Part shown: in pieces, positions 48,225-59,648 of the stretch
How the letters are laid out: each line of letters opens with the position of its first letter
How positions within the stretch are numbered: position 1 is the stretch's first letter
Assembly: GCF_030867095.1 (NCBI RefSeq)
Contig: NC_081833.1
Coordinates: 73,537,395-73,601,394, forward strand
Source of the DNA: Alligator mississippiensis
Taxonomy: Eukaryota; Chordata; Crocodylia; Alligatoridae
Length of the DNA: 64,000 nucleotides
Reading direction: 5' to 3'
The notes under the pieces: model-generated
Seen by the model: the letters and a program-made list of their open reading frames with translations, nothing else
What the model was told of the DNA's origin: nothing
Databases searched by the model: none
Position numbers and translations under genes: made by a program

Positions 48225-48614
48225 GGGGCATCTACACGTGCACATTTATTGCACAGTAATTTATACTGTGCAGTAACTGAAAAATACTGTGCAGTATGGG
48301 CATGTGTCTACACGTGCACACCCATCCTGCACAGTAACTATGGTGACTTATGAGACCTTGGGTGTAAATTTGATATCTGCATCGTGCAGGTATCAAATTT
48401 ATGCCCAATGAGTTACTGCACAGTAATGCACGTGTAGACACCTTATTGCACAGTAACACTGTGTGTGTGGACTGACTTAGGGCTAACTTTGGTCTCAAGT
48501 CAGTCCATGCACAGCGTTACTGCACTTTAACGGCTGCATGTGTAGACACCAGCCCAAAAACCACATACTGTGCAGTAAGTTACTGCGCAGTAAATGCACA
48601 TGTAGATGCACCCC
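48225..48614. mobile_element. Palindromic DNA element rich in GCACAGTAA words
   Basis: The left end ggggcatctacacgtgcaca pairs with the right end tgcacatgtagatgcacccc. The interior repeats tactgtgcagtaact, ttactgcacagtaatgcacg and ctacacgtgcacac many times in both orientations. A central inverted pair is ggtgtaaatttgatatctgc against gcaggtatcaaatttatgcc. A second pair, gtggactgacttagggcta and tctcaagtcagtccatg, follows. No open frame exists. It is probably a non-autonomous element built from repeated inverted subunits; a related but older copy is at 645-1224. Confidence 0.75.
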
Positions 48615-50716
48615 GTTGGCCACAAAGAGCCTTGCCAACTACACACCATTGCATGACTTGCCACAAAAGCGGAGGTGGGAGATGGCAGAGCAGAGCTAGA
48701 GGTGCTTCCTGCTAGGGAATGCCTAATGTTAGGACCTTTCATTGGGCCTTTCAGACTGCACCGGCCACTCGCCCAATGCCCGCCCTACCTGTACATTCAG
48801 GCAAACAGGGTGGGAAGGATGGAAAATCCCATGTGGCTTGCAAAGGGGTGTTAAGAAAGCGCTTGAAAAGAATTGCCTAGAAAAGGAGTCAAAGGCATGT
48901 GCTGGTTTTCTGAGCTGAGAGCTCGCAGCTGTTTCCTGGCGGTCACGTGAATCAGCATTTTGCACCTGTCAAGGCAAGCTCCAGTAAATATATACACAGC
49001 AATGTCTCCCTGGAGAGAATCTGGTCAGATAAGTATGCAGCAACATGAAATAACAGAGGAACGGGCATGTGCCAAGACTTGGGCCTGCCACTATCGGCAA
49101 TCCTTTTGCAGGACAAGACCCCACCAATACCACCTGCTTCTGAGCAGCGCACAGCAAACACAAATTTCAGATCAGACTAAGACTTGCTGCAAGAATAGCT
49201 CATGCCCAAGACCTCAGTCTGTGAAGATAGAAATCAGGGCCAATAGGGCATTAACCTCTTTACTGGCATTCATCTTTTCCAGTCTCATTCAGCTACCATT
49301 TCATGTATAATGAAAGTGAGAAGAAATAGCAATTTAAGGGGAGGAAATTCTGGGTTCAAAATGAGGGGCATCCCCAGTACTGGAATGAGGAGGATAAGAC
49401 ACCAGAAGCCAGCTCAAGGTACACCGAACCATGAATTCAAATCACACTATGTGTCATATTGTAGAAGCAATCGAGGCAAGTAGTAGTATTTTATGGGTGT
49501 CAGTTGACTTTCACCACAACAGAGAGTAAGACCAGGACTTAAATAATGAAGTTGGAGTGAGGCTGTAGCACAAGATCCATGATAAATCATTCCTGGCATA
49601 TGCCATAGTGTGGGTTTTTTAAAGAAAGTTTCTTTTGTCTGCAAAGATATCGTGAGCCCGGATGGAGCTGCATCTGACAACCATATTTTATTCCACCATC
49701 AATACTTATTGCAAAACGTTGAAGGAGCAGACTGGCTTTTGTCTGAGATTTGGTCAGTGATCTAACTGCACAGAGGATTTTTTTTTTCAGTGAATTCTGC
49801 CTCTTACAAATATGTCTCCAACTTTCATTATTTCTTTATTAATCAATGGATTTTTTTTAATACTCTTTGGCTTAATTCTGAATTTTAAGCTCTAGCTGTG
49901 ACAGTTACTGATGACTGATCAATTAAACCACTTCTTCCTGACTGGACAAGTGCACAACTCAGATCATCCCAAGGTTTCTAGACTGAATGCCTGGGGAAAG
50001 CAAAGCTCAATTTGCTTTCTACAAACATGCAAATAAAACTCACATTCATCAGGGCTGAAAAATACCAATGTGCGTGAGGAGGGCTTAAGTGACTTCATTT
50101 TCAAATTCAGGTCAAAATTGCAGAAGTATTTATTAGTAATTTATTATTTTTTTACAATCCAGGCACAGACGTCACAAGTAACATGTTCCACTTCATGTTT
50201 TGCTGTGTTACCCTGCAGCTTCCCATCGCAGCTGGAAAACGAGTGCTTGCAACCTTATTTTGCAGGTACGCTAGGGAACCTGAGATCTGAGATTGCAGAT
50301 CATGGCCTGAGGGTCCAACTTTGCAAAACAGAGCCCGTGCCTGGAGGACCAGAGATGCATCCACACAGTTAAAAAGTGGAAAGAAAACGGGTTAAGTTGT
50401 AGTCATTAAATGAAGATAAAATCCCGGGGGCACAAACGGATTAGATTCCAAAATCAGACTGTCAGGATCGAAGTTCCCCAGAGTCGACAATAAAATCACC
50501 TTTGGGTTCAGTGGGCGTTTCAGCGGAAAAGTTAAATTCACAAGAGGGTGGGAGGAACTGTGAGATGTCTTGGTGAGAAAAATGTTGTCTTAATTCTTAG
50601 CAGAAGCAGTTGGTCTCCTGCCCTGTGAACTCGATGAGCTGTGCGTTGGCCTCAGCAAGGGGCCACTTACTGAGAAAGGAAATGTGCAGTAAGACCCGCA
50701 AAAGCAAGCCTTAAAC
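48615..50716. other. Unique non-coding DNA
   Basis: No supported exon. Short frames occur on both strands. T-rich runs lie near 49772-49790 and 49852-49860. No repeat end was recognised. Confidence 0.4.
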
Positions 50717-51049
50717 CAGTGTTTCTCAACCTCTAGATTCAAGGCACCCCATGATAGACTCAAGGCATCTCTCCGTAGACTCAAGACACCCCTTGGGAAA
50801 TGCCAGCTCTTAGTTTTCACTCGTTTTTTGATTACAGAAAAATAGGAGGGCAATTCTGTCACAGAGAACTCGGATCCAACGGGTCGGAGGGTTTCTGGCA
50901 CTGTGCAATCCTATTTGACATCTCTGGGTTTATCCCATGACTCACGTTGGCACACCAAAGAGTGCTACTATTTGGTGGCACCCCACAGCACCCTTGAAAG
51001 GATCTCAAGGCACCCCAGGTTGTCATGGGACCCTGGTTGAGAACTGCTG
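50717..51049. mobile_element. hAT-like non-autonomous element (cagtgtttctcaacc type)
   Basis: The left end cagtgtttctcaacctctag and the right end ggttgagaactgctg form an inverted pair. The flanks ccttaaac (50709-50716) and cccgaaac (51050-51057) match at six of eight positions, a worn hAT-type target duplication. The interior repeats gactcaaggcatc and ctcaaggcacccc words several times. Element ends of the cagtggttctcaacc kind are typical of hAT-Charlie-related families. No transposase frame is present. Confidence 0.8.
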
Positions 51050-52339
51050 CCCGAAACCATGGAGGTCACCCACTAGCCAAGGAGGTCACCTACTAGCAAA
51101 ACTCATGTCCAGCCAGAAGAGACGGACGCAGAAGCAATCAGCAGGCATCTGCTACATGAGAAGGGGTTTGTTTCCTAATTCACCCTTTCTAACTGAGGTT
51201 GCAAAGCTAGTCAAATATGGAGATGCTCCAGGGCTGAACAAGGCAGGTCCCTCCACATCCTCGGTGCACTGAAATCATCATATCCTGTTTGCTGACGGCT
51301 GGTGATTTCAACCTAAATTCACTCCTGGGCAGACAGCGGGTGTGAGGTCTCGGCAGCCCTGACATCCTCAAAACAGCCTGGCAAGGTCTCGCAGCGTGGT
51401 GCCTTGGCTTTGTGGCTAGCCCTCTGCATGGCATGAATTTGACCCAGGGAGCTCGCATGAAGTGCAGCTGAGAACCTAATGCCCCGTCCTGCTTGAATTG
51501 GAGCAGCTAGGGATGGACAAGACCTTTCTATTGAGCCCAATGTAGGCCTGGCCGTATCTGGTGCTTTGTCTAGTCCTGGCAATGGACTGTCTGAGGCATC
51601 TGCTCCATTTCCTTCTCAAATATTCCTCCCCCCAGCCCCTTTCCAAAGGTATTATGGTGATACACGTCATTGCTACGAGGAGGCAGATCGTGCCCCTGCA
51701 TTTAACTCTGCAGAGCAAGGGGAAGTCTCTTCCGGAGTGATTTCTGATGCAAGGGATCGAGGTGGATTGCTAAGGAACCTGAGGATATAGGTGAAGCATC
51801 TCAAAAGTGCCCAGCGGTCTAGACTGCTGTTTCTTTTCTGATCAATCCCCCTCCTCTCTGGACGGATGTTCAGATGTCACTCAGAGACTGCTCCTGGGGG
51901 AGTTGCAGACCGTGACTGTGACTGCCCCACACGCCAACCTGTAAAGCCCCTTCATTTCTCACAACCCACGGCCAGGTTATAATTGTATCAGAATTTCCAA
52001 TCTCTTGTAGAGACCGAGAGTTTCCCACATCCACTATGAAGAGAGGAGGTATTGGGCCAGGCACGGAGAGCTTATTTTCCCCACCCTGCTCTTGAGTATT
52101 GTGCTAGCCTCCTCAGTTTTCATGTCACCTTTGCAAAGAGGATGAGATTCGGTATCGTAACTCGCTGTGGCCAAGAAAGAGGAACTGAGACGGGGCCACA
52201 TGTATAATCTCTTGTGTAAAGAGTGCACCGGAGGGGTTGTTTTGAGATTCCTCCCTTCCCAGGGCAGTCCTGACCGGACCCGTGATCCACTGGCAACAGA
52301 GTCATCTTCTCCGTGACCCTCCTTTCTTCACAGAAGCGT
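51050..52339. other. Unique non-coding DNA
   Basis: A small tandem gaggtcacccactagc / gaggtcacctactagc pair lies near 51061-51102. No supported exon or repeat end was seen in the rest. Confidence 0.4.
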
Positions 52340-52500
52340 GCTACTCTTCTTCCACCTCCTCTTCCTCTTCCTCCACCATCAGTTTCTACCACCTCCTCTC
52401 CTTTGCTTCACCCCAAGCATTGCTCTCTCCCTCTCTCTCCATCACCCTATCCTTCTCCATCACCCTCTTTCCTCCTACTAGCAGTCTCTCTTGCTTTGTC
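52340..52500 (+). repeat. Pyrimidine-rich tract
   Basis: On the plus strand the tract reads cttcttccacctcctcttcc, tcttcctccacc and later tctctccctctctctccatc. Over about 160 bases purines are scarce. Such mirror-like polypurine-polypyrimidine tracts can form triplex DNA and give artificial S/P/L-rich frames. Confidence 0.7.
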
Positions 52501-55110
52501 CCAAACACTACCGACCACCTCCTTCCCGGGGCAGTCTCCATAGCACAGCTGCTTTCATGGTGTCCTCTATCATTTGGAAGAGCTACCAATGACTATCCTG
52601 CTCACTTCCCATGCCAACGGAGCCAGTTCACTCAGCGCCCTGCAAATGCAACCTGAATGCTCCCAGTTTGAGAGGTCGCTCACACGCCACCTCGGTGCTA
52701 CCTGGCATGGTGAATGAATAGATGCATGTGTTCGTTGGCTTTGGAAATCAACATCTAATTGAACCCAAAGTCCCCCCCAAGGCCTTCCTTCTCCAGCCCA
52801 GAAATGACTGCATTGGTGATGCCTTTGGGAAATAATGCACATCCACAAGTATCCAGTTCACCAGGCCTCTCCCCACCATCAACACTATGCTACTTTGGTT
52901 TTCTGACCTCGGCCCTCGGGAATTGCAGCTGGAGGTACTTTGCAATGCGGAACCGTCTTTGCAACCTGCACCAACTTTCAGGAGCTAGATATATCTGGGG
53001 GAGAAGTGGTTACTTGTACAGAGAAATACAGAACAGAAAGATCCAAGTGAGACACTCGCCCGTGTTTCAGAACCGCTCTGGCGCTTCCATGTGCACCGCG
53101 GCGGCTCTCCGGTTTCCTGTCGGCAATTGGTGCAAAACCAAACTCGTTAGCAATGGATTGTGCCATTGCAGCAATAGTGTTCAGAAATGGCAGCCAATTG
53201 CTTGGGTAGGACATTCCAGTTAACCCTCCGTATTGCACCGAGGTAGCATGGACTAACCATGTGAGCCCAAGCCCAGGGCTCCTATTGATTGCACTGGGTT
53301 CCAGATCCGGCCCTGGACAAAACACTGGGGTCGCGTCTGCCCCAGCTGAATTCAGGATGTCTGGAGCTCTGTTAGAGCTTTCCACGCCCTTCTCTGAATT
53401 TGCAGGTGCATTGCTAGCAAGCCAGCGTTCGGAGAAGTCTATCATGTTCACCCCAATGGACTGTTTTCATGTCTTCCAGCGTCTTCCTGCTCATCTTCAC
53501 AAGGATACTTGAACCAGAGATGCTCTCAGCCCCACTAAGGAGAGCAAGTCCAGCTTTTGAGTTGCATGGCATGTGTAAAAAATGCCACGGGTTTATACTC
53601 TAAGTGAATTGGGACCCTTCTCAATGCCCGTGATGAATGTCTCCCAACTGAGCAGGCCGGGAAGACTGATCCTGAGAGCCTTTTTTGATTAGAGCCAACA
53701 CGGTGTCCACGTTATTCTCGGGACCCGAATGCTTCCTCAGACTTCAACTGCACCGCGGGAGGTGGCAAGTCTCAGGCTAAGTTAGGGCATCACTAGGTCG
53801 CAGAGATATTGGTGTCCCGAACTACTCTAACGTAGCTCCATAGCAATTGTATCTGTGGCCCCATGTCAAAGCTGATGTTTGATCTGTAAGGCAAACCCAA
53901 CCTCTGATTAGGACTCGGTCCAGCTACCTATAGTGCTTGAGCCAGCTGGATGCTGCTTATGACCGATGCATAAAGGGAAATCCAGGGCTGCACCTTGTGC
54001 TGGGGTCTTGGGTCAGCTCTGCACACCCTCCTTCTCCCAGCAGAGAGGAACCTGAAAGCTGTTGTTCGGCCGACAGCAGGAATCTCTCCTGAGACCCGAC
54101 CTGCAGCTTGTCATAAACAGGAAAGGTCCCATTCGTGGTGAGGCGTATGTACCGGCAGCCAGCAAAAGGCAGCTTGCCACCACCCTTTCCTCCCCCAGCT
54201 GCTATGCAGCCCTGATACGTGTCATGTCCTGAGTCACTCGGACACTTGTTCTGAAGCCTGCTGGGATCCCAGTTTGATGAGGCACCAGTTCAAATTACAG
54301 CTGAAACGAGTGGATGCAGCAACCTTAGAGGTCTGTGTCTGCGTTGGTGTCATCGCCTCCGCTTCACTCGCCCAGCGTTAACAGTTTTGTCGCAGTCAAA
54401 GGGTATAAAACTGGTCCTGCTTTGGGCAAAACTCCTACTGAAGCCACTAGATTAGAAGTAAAGTGAAAAACCTTAATGCACCCTCAAAAAGAAGATCTTA
54501 CTGAAATCATGGGGGCCTTCCCTTCATCTCTTTCCCATGACTCCTAAAGCTATTGGCTTTAAGGAAGACCCTTTGCAAATTTTATGTGCCTTTCAGGTAC
54601 AACGAGGGCCCCTTGAACCCCCTTTGCAGTTCGATGTGTGTTGCTATCACTTCTCTACGGGCAGCAACAGCATAGAGAAGAGAAATTATTTAAAATACTT
54701 TTTCTTTTCTTTTTTTTTGTTTAATTGCATGGAATTTAAGCTGCTCTCCCCAAATGCCTCCTTGCCCAGTCCAGCTATTAGACTCGGCCAAGAAAGTCCT
54801 TGCTTGGTGTTTTTGCTAAATGTAAAGCAGATTTTGAATCTCAGTCTTGTAATGCGCAACCCCGTCATGGACACAGACAGGACGTTCTCGTTTGCTGCAG
54901 TGATACATTTTGTCCTTCCTGTCCCCTTGGTGTCTGTGCACTCCCATTGTTGCAAACAGTTCATGTAAACCAAGAAGAGAGCATAGCCAGGCCAGTGTAT
55001 CTGGACACCTGTAAACTTCAGGGGGGATTTCAGATCTGCCCGACTGTAATGAAGCCAAGGAATAAGCAAAGCTGTGTTTCTTGTCATCCCTGTGTCTTTT
55101 TTTTTTGCAG
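52501..55110. other. Unique non-coding DNA; weak relics
   Basis: A 154-codon plus frame (52759-53223) overlaps a 157-codon minus frame (52978-53451), and neither has domain or splice support. Segments at 53263-53314 (ggctcctattgattgcactg) and 54421-54470 (ggcaaaactcctactgaagc) resemble the dispersed cccattgacttcagtggg motif. Confidence 0.35.
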
Positions 55111-55252
55111 CTGTGGTTTGGGTGGGGTCTATTTTCAGGCTCTCACAATGAATGTCACAGAGTCGAGTTGCAGGAGGAAAATGTCACGGGGCAGAAATGG
55201 ATTGAGACAAAAATGAACTTGCTGCTGTCGCACGGGACTTCTGAACGAGCAG
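55111..55252 (+). CDS. Candidate internal exon of unknown gene
   Basis: A strong acceptor (tgtgtctttttttttt then gcag) ends at 55110 and a good donor (gagcag/gtgggtga) follows 55252. Of the three frames, only the one starting at the first base is open throughout, giving 47 codons plus one base; it includes GSHNECHRVELQEENVTGQK. The composition is not typical of a known domain and I do not recognise it. If the second of two adjacent AGs is used downstream (exon start 56084), it joins in frame to the terminal-exon candidate there. A chance match or a non-coding transcript exon remains quite possible. Confidence 0.25.
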
Positions 55253-55834
55253 GTGGGTGATGGATTTTCAAGAGGGTCTAACCTCTCCTTTTCATCGTCG
55301 AGGCTTTCTTCTTGCTTCCCAGCCTGCCCAAATCTCAGCATTTCCAGCATATTTGAGGAGTGGGGAAAGAGGAATCAATTATTTTTTTTGCTTGTGGTTT
55401 CAGTTGATGTGTCCTTACAGCCCCCCAGTCCCACATACAGAGTCCAAAACCCCAAAGCAATCACCGGCTGAAATTGCAGTAGTCTCTCTGCCTGATGTTT
55501 CGGACAACCTCGATGCAAGCAGTCCGATAAATCTTGGCCAAGGCATGGAAAGGAGGTTCCCTTGCAACCCAGCGGCTCTGAACTGTTTCAGGCTTCTTCA
55601 AACGTGGGTAAACCCAAAGTTTCTGGATAATTATGAATCCCGGAAACTTGTCGGCAACTTCCAATTCGACCAGGAACGATCTGTTCAGAAGACTGTTCTG
55701 ATTGCTTCCCCCATTGCATTCTGGGAAATGGTTATGGGCCAGGTGAAGAGATCATTAAAGACATCTCTAAGCAAAATCCCTCCCACCAAGAAGATGTCAG
55801 GGATCTGATGTGTCCAAGAAAGCACCTTATAGCC

Positions 55835-55860
55835 CAACCTGGGCTAATACTCCCATTTAT
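55835..55860 (-). repeat. 26-bp exact repeat shared with 46507-46532 (inverted)
   Basis: The plus-strand text begins caacctgggctaatactccc and ends atttat. It is the exact reverse complement of 46507-46532. The match ends abruptly on both sides. Confidence 0.7.
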
Positions 55861-56081
55861 AACCCGCATTTTGAATAGGTCAAACCGAAGTACCCAGAAC
55901 GGTAGGAAAGTTCAGAACGAGATGCAAATGTTATGGGTTGGTCCCGTCTAGTGGCCCCCCCAGTCTCCCAAAATTATTGCTATCTTGGTGACTTCAGGAC
56001 TTGAAGTACTCGGGACCCCTGAGCAAAGCCCTTGCATCCACCCCATTGCTTCCCCCTTCTCTCTTTGTCTCTCTCTTTCAG

Positions 56082-56290
56082 AGGAGAAAAATCTCTGAGA
56101 TCTCCTTCAGTTGTCGAACATGAGGAAGAGGGCACATCCAGCCAAGTGCTTCCCATATTACAACACGAGGACAGGAAGAAACCAGAGATGCTCTTCGTGG
56201 ACATGCGGCCGCACTGAAATGATGCATTGAGCAATCAAGCCAGTTTGAAACCCTCCTGTGTCTAGAAATAAAAAGTGACTGTTTGCTTTA
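56082..56290 (+). CDS. Candidate terminal exon with stop and poly(A) signal, gene unknown
   Basis: A long pyrimidine tract (ttctctctttgtctctctct, then ttcag) ends at 56081, with a second AG two bases on. One frame runs 44 codons to a stop at 56215-56217 and contains SVVEHEEEGTSSQVLP and KKPEMLFVDMRPH, acidic then basic, as in a cytoplasmic or nuclear protein tail. An AATAAA lies at 56267-56272, fifty bases after the stop, followed by a GT-rich stretch. The stated end is an estimate of the cleavage site. The protein family is not recognised. The upstream partner could be 55111-55252, but phase fits only with the second AG. Confidence 0.35.
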
Positions 56291-58474
56291 TAACGCACAT
56301 TTCCATGGGGGCTGCGCGAGGCCAAACCAAACGCGAGAGGTTGGGAGGAAGCAGATGGAGCTGGTTTATGTTGTATCCCTGAGCAGTTCAACTGTGAGCT
56401 TGGGTTGGGCTAGTGAATTATAAAAGAGAATGGCTAGACAGCTTTCTGGATAGGGTATGTTGTATGTCGGTGCTGGTCTTTGCAGTTGTACAACTTCCTG
56501 GATATGGATAGTCAAGTTGAGTCCGTAGCAAACACCCTCCGTCATTAGAGAGCTCCTCTGGCTGAGCTGCTTTGCTCAAGAAGAAGAACCAGATGCCAGC
56601 AGGGGTGGATCCGGGGGGCTGCAGTTGCACCCCTCCTTTGATTCCTGCACCACTCAAATGGTAAAACCAGCTGCATAAGACGGGCAGTGCGGAGACAGCC
56701 GATCGAGTTCATGGCTCATTGTCATCTCCCCGATTCCTGCTAATCTGTCTCCACTCCACGGGTGTGAAGGCTCCTTTCTCCTTTCCGATGCTCTTGATGT
56801 TCCACTAGTCAAACAATCCTTCCTTTGAAAATGTTTGCTCTCTGTTAACCCTTCCTGGGAATGTGCCTCTTTTATTTCACACTTTTTTAGCTATCTCTAG
56901 CTAAAAACCTGAATTTAAGCATGGTAATATTAACTCAGGCGTTCATGTAGCACTGACTGACAGTGAAATATTGGAGGCACTGTCAAGATGCTCGAGAAGG
57001 CTAGACTTTGTTTTATGAATCTGAATTAAGAGATGTACATTTAACTGTGATGGCTATGGGACTAATGACACAATGTCTTTTGACTATTTTGGCTATTTTT
57101 GCATAGTTTCTTTTGGGTTTTTTTTACTTATTATATAATCTAGCGAATCAGTGCCCATTTCAATTTGTTTTTGCTTTGGTCTTAAAGTGAATAATATAGG
57201 GCTAGTATATTTAATATAGTAAAGCATCTAGTTTCTCTTTAACTGGATACAGATGTTGTATTGTGTTATATGTGATGATGCACCACAGCATCTGCACCCC
57301 GTTTTTCTAAATCCTACCTCCACCCATGGATGCCAAGATCAGAGACACCCCAAATCTTGTGGGGGTATGGATCAGCCTGCTTGATCCTACCACCTGCAGA
57401 TGTCTAGTTTCTCCCCCGTTCGGAGGGGAGCCCATTCCCATTCCTTATTCAGATGATCTATCCAAGTGTATGTCATCATGCAGCATTTAGAAAAAAACAC
57501 CACTTTAAATGCTTGCATCGAGGCCAAAAGCTGGCAAGAGCAGAACACATGCTCCATTTTGACCCTAAATGAAGGAAAAGCTATTGGAAAGTATATCATA
57601 CCATTCGGTGGTGCTGAAATCTCTTAACTTGTAAACCAGGCTCTTTTTCTGGGAAAGCAAATTATCACCCAAAGTCACTTTGGTCCTCTGGCTATTAAAT
57701 ATAATAAAGCTGGCTTTAGACCTTACACCTGCTCTAAGCCAGTGAGGGCAGTGGCTGTAGGTTCAGATTCTCTCCGTGTTCCCAGAAATCAAACAGCATC
57801 ACCTTGCTTCCTACTATGCACAGCATTTTATTATGAGGCCCTTCAAGAAAAGGTTATTAGGCATCTCCACCCTGCTAGCAGGATGAATTAGCAAATGCCG
57901 TCACCCAGCCCTTGGGGAGACTCAGCCTCTGCAGGGAGAGGTGGGTGGAAAAGTTCCCGGTTGCTCTGGCATTTCGCCACCTAGCAGCTCCAGCTAAGAT
58001 GCTGGCACTGGATGGCCCAAGGCCATGGCATGCCAACTGCTTTAGAAAAGCAAACATAGGCTGATCTCTGCCTGGAAAGCATGTATTTGTAAATTGGCCA
58101 GCTGATAAACTGCATGTTATATCAGCACAGCAGATAATGAATCATGCCACTTAAAGTATATGGCCCGCACTTTGGATGCCAGCTAGAGCATGCAAGAGAC
58201 TTGCAATATCCTCGGTAGGGGAGTGGGCGGTGGGTAACGGGGCCCTTCTTGGCCAGTGAAGGGGTGTTGGTGGGAAGGGCTCGCTAAAGGCAAGGCACCG
58301 AAATGTCATTTCATTCAGACCCAAGAGAACAGGAACCAACGAAAGTGTCTGAACAACCCCCTGCAGCCCAAAACCACCAAGTTTCATGCAGCTGCACCAA
58401 GTAGGGTTTTCGTACTCGAGTGCAAGCTGGTTAAGGTACAGAGCATGGACACAGGTGGCTCTCACATTTACACC
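56291..58474. other. Unique non-coding DNA
   Basis: AT-rich and almost free of open frames around 56660-57380. Nothing repeat-like was recognised. The stretch near 57000-57260 is low in CpG and could be old repeat or neutral DNA. Frames at 58151-58495 overlap on opposite strands. Confidence 0.4.
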
Positions 58475-58600
58475 GCATATGTGGCAAGTGGCTAAACTTC
58501 AGAGCACCTTGCTTTACCCACCTGGGGAATGAGAATAATTCTGAACACCCTTGCAACGAGGGGGTTGAGACTCCAAAAATGTCAGTGATTCATGCAGAGA
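58475..58600 (+). mobile_element. Possible MIR SINE fragment
   Basis: The text caagtggctaaacttcagag, gctttacccacctggggaat and gagaataattctgaacaccc recalls the middle-to-3' part of MIR (cttaacctctctgagcctcagtttccccatctgtaaaatgagaataat). The match is loose. Confidence 0.4.
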
Positions 58601-58636
58601 TCCCCAGAGGACAAGCACTAAGAGACACCAATGTAC

Positions 58637-58728
58637 TCTGGTGCAGGTTGTAGCCACGTTGGTCTAAAGACACAGGCAGACAAGATTCTTTGTGCAAATC
58701 TGGTATCTTTTATTAGACCAACTCAACC
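58637..58728. mobile_element. Left part of the accaacacggctacaacc family
   Basis: The text tggtgcaggttgtagccacg, ttggtctaaagacacaggca and gacaagattctttgtgcaaa leads into ggtatcttttattagaccaa ctcaacc. This equals the left half of the copy at 4769-5038; the right half is missing. Confidence 0.75.
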
Positions 58729-58805
58729 TTGACTACAAAACCTTATCTACCAATGTACGTTGGCATTTCTAGCTTCACCTAGTAGATAGACGGTGACACC
58801 AGCCT

Positions 58806-58896
58806 GAGATGCCAGATAACCGGGATCTATTCCGGGCTCTGCCACCGACCACACGGCAAGACAATCCACCTCTCTCCCTCGGTTTCTTCTTCAAAA
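58806..58896 (+). mobile_element. MIR SINE fragment
   Basis: The text agataaccgggatctattcc, gggctctgccaccgaccaca and tccacctctctccctcggtt tcttcttcaaaa fits the MIR core well (gaatcccggctctgccactgaccag...cttcacctctctgggcctcagtttc). Confidence 0.7.
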
Positions 58897-59221
58897 CACC
58901 TAATTCCTTAGCAAACCATTTTTTTTGCAGGACTATGGCTATAGCAAACTCTTGGCTATTATTTAACAGGGCCCCTAAAGCTCTTACTAACTCCTCCATG
59001 CATGTGATGGAGCCTAATCCCACTGGCGTTAATTGACATCAGCTGAGGATGGGACCCTTTGTTTTTAAGCCAATGGAAATGGCATTAATGCTGATTTCTG
59101 CGCAGGAGGCTTTCACATAACAATTCCTTCTCTCCAGAGCCAAATATTAAAGGAGAATGAATAGCTGTGCAGACAGGAAGCCTTAGCCAGGAGCAACCTG
59201 GGGAGTTATGAGAGTTAGAGA
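58897..59221. other. Unique non-coding DNA with one dispersed-motif relic
   Basis: At 59008-59060 the text cctaatcccactggcgttaa followed by ttgacatcagctgaggatgg resembles the dispersed cccattgacttcagtggg motif. Otherwise no feature was recognised. Confidence 0.4.
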
Positions 59222-59315
59222 GACTTTTTAATGAAAGGGATGCCCCTACCTAGGGCAGAGGGCTAGGCCAGATGGCCTCCTGAGGTCAGCCCTATTCATC
59301 TCTGACCTTATAACT
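59222..59315 (+). mobile_element. CR1 LINE 3' tail fragment
   Basis: The text ctacctagggcagagggcta, ggccagatggcctcctgagg and tcagccctattcatctctga ccttataac matches a CR1 3' UTR end with modest divergence. It is 5'-truncated and non-coding. Confidence 0.7.
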
Positions 59316-59369
59316 TATCCATGATGAACAGACTCCACATCCTGAGCAGAAGCTGAGCTCCCCCCACAG

Positions 59370-59648
59370 CCACGGTGACTGCAGCAAGCGTGACAACGGC
59401 TCGGCCAGGGGCGTTCAGACCATCACCTCCTGCACAGACCAAAAGCACTCCCTCCTCTACCAGGATCCACTTGTCATCTCTCGCCGTGGGGTTACATGCC
59501 ACGTTAGTTTGGGACCTCCTCTCTGTTCTGGGTCTGCATTTGGGAGGCCTGGCCCCAGCCTCAGGGATGCCAGGGCAATAGCAACACAGACCGTGCTTTC
59601 TGCCAGGTCAGAACGCAACCGTGCCTCGTCACCCGGCTATATTCTTTA
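59370..59648 (+). CDS. Weak candidate exon or open block, gene unknown
   Basis: A C-rich acceptor-like end (gagctccccccacag) at 59369 is followed by an open frame of 92 codons without an internal ATG start, ending at a stop at 59646-59648. Residues include DCSKRDNGSARGVQTITSCT early on, then several more Cys. A possible donor (ctgccag/gtcagaa) lies near 59608. No known domain is recognised and other frames over the same stretch are also partly open, so chance is a serious alternative. Confidence 0.2.

Noticed and set aside
52759-53451. 154-codon plus and 157-codon minus frames
   Set aside because: They overlap on opposite strands and neither shows a domain or splice structure.
55257-55808. 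183-codon plus-strand frame
   Set aside because: Several acceptor-like ends and a donor-like cag/gtgaag near 55743 made it tempting, but phase does not fit the next candidate exon and no domain is recognised.
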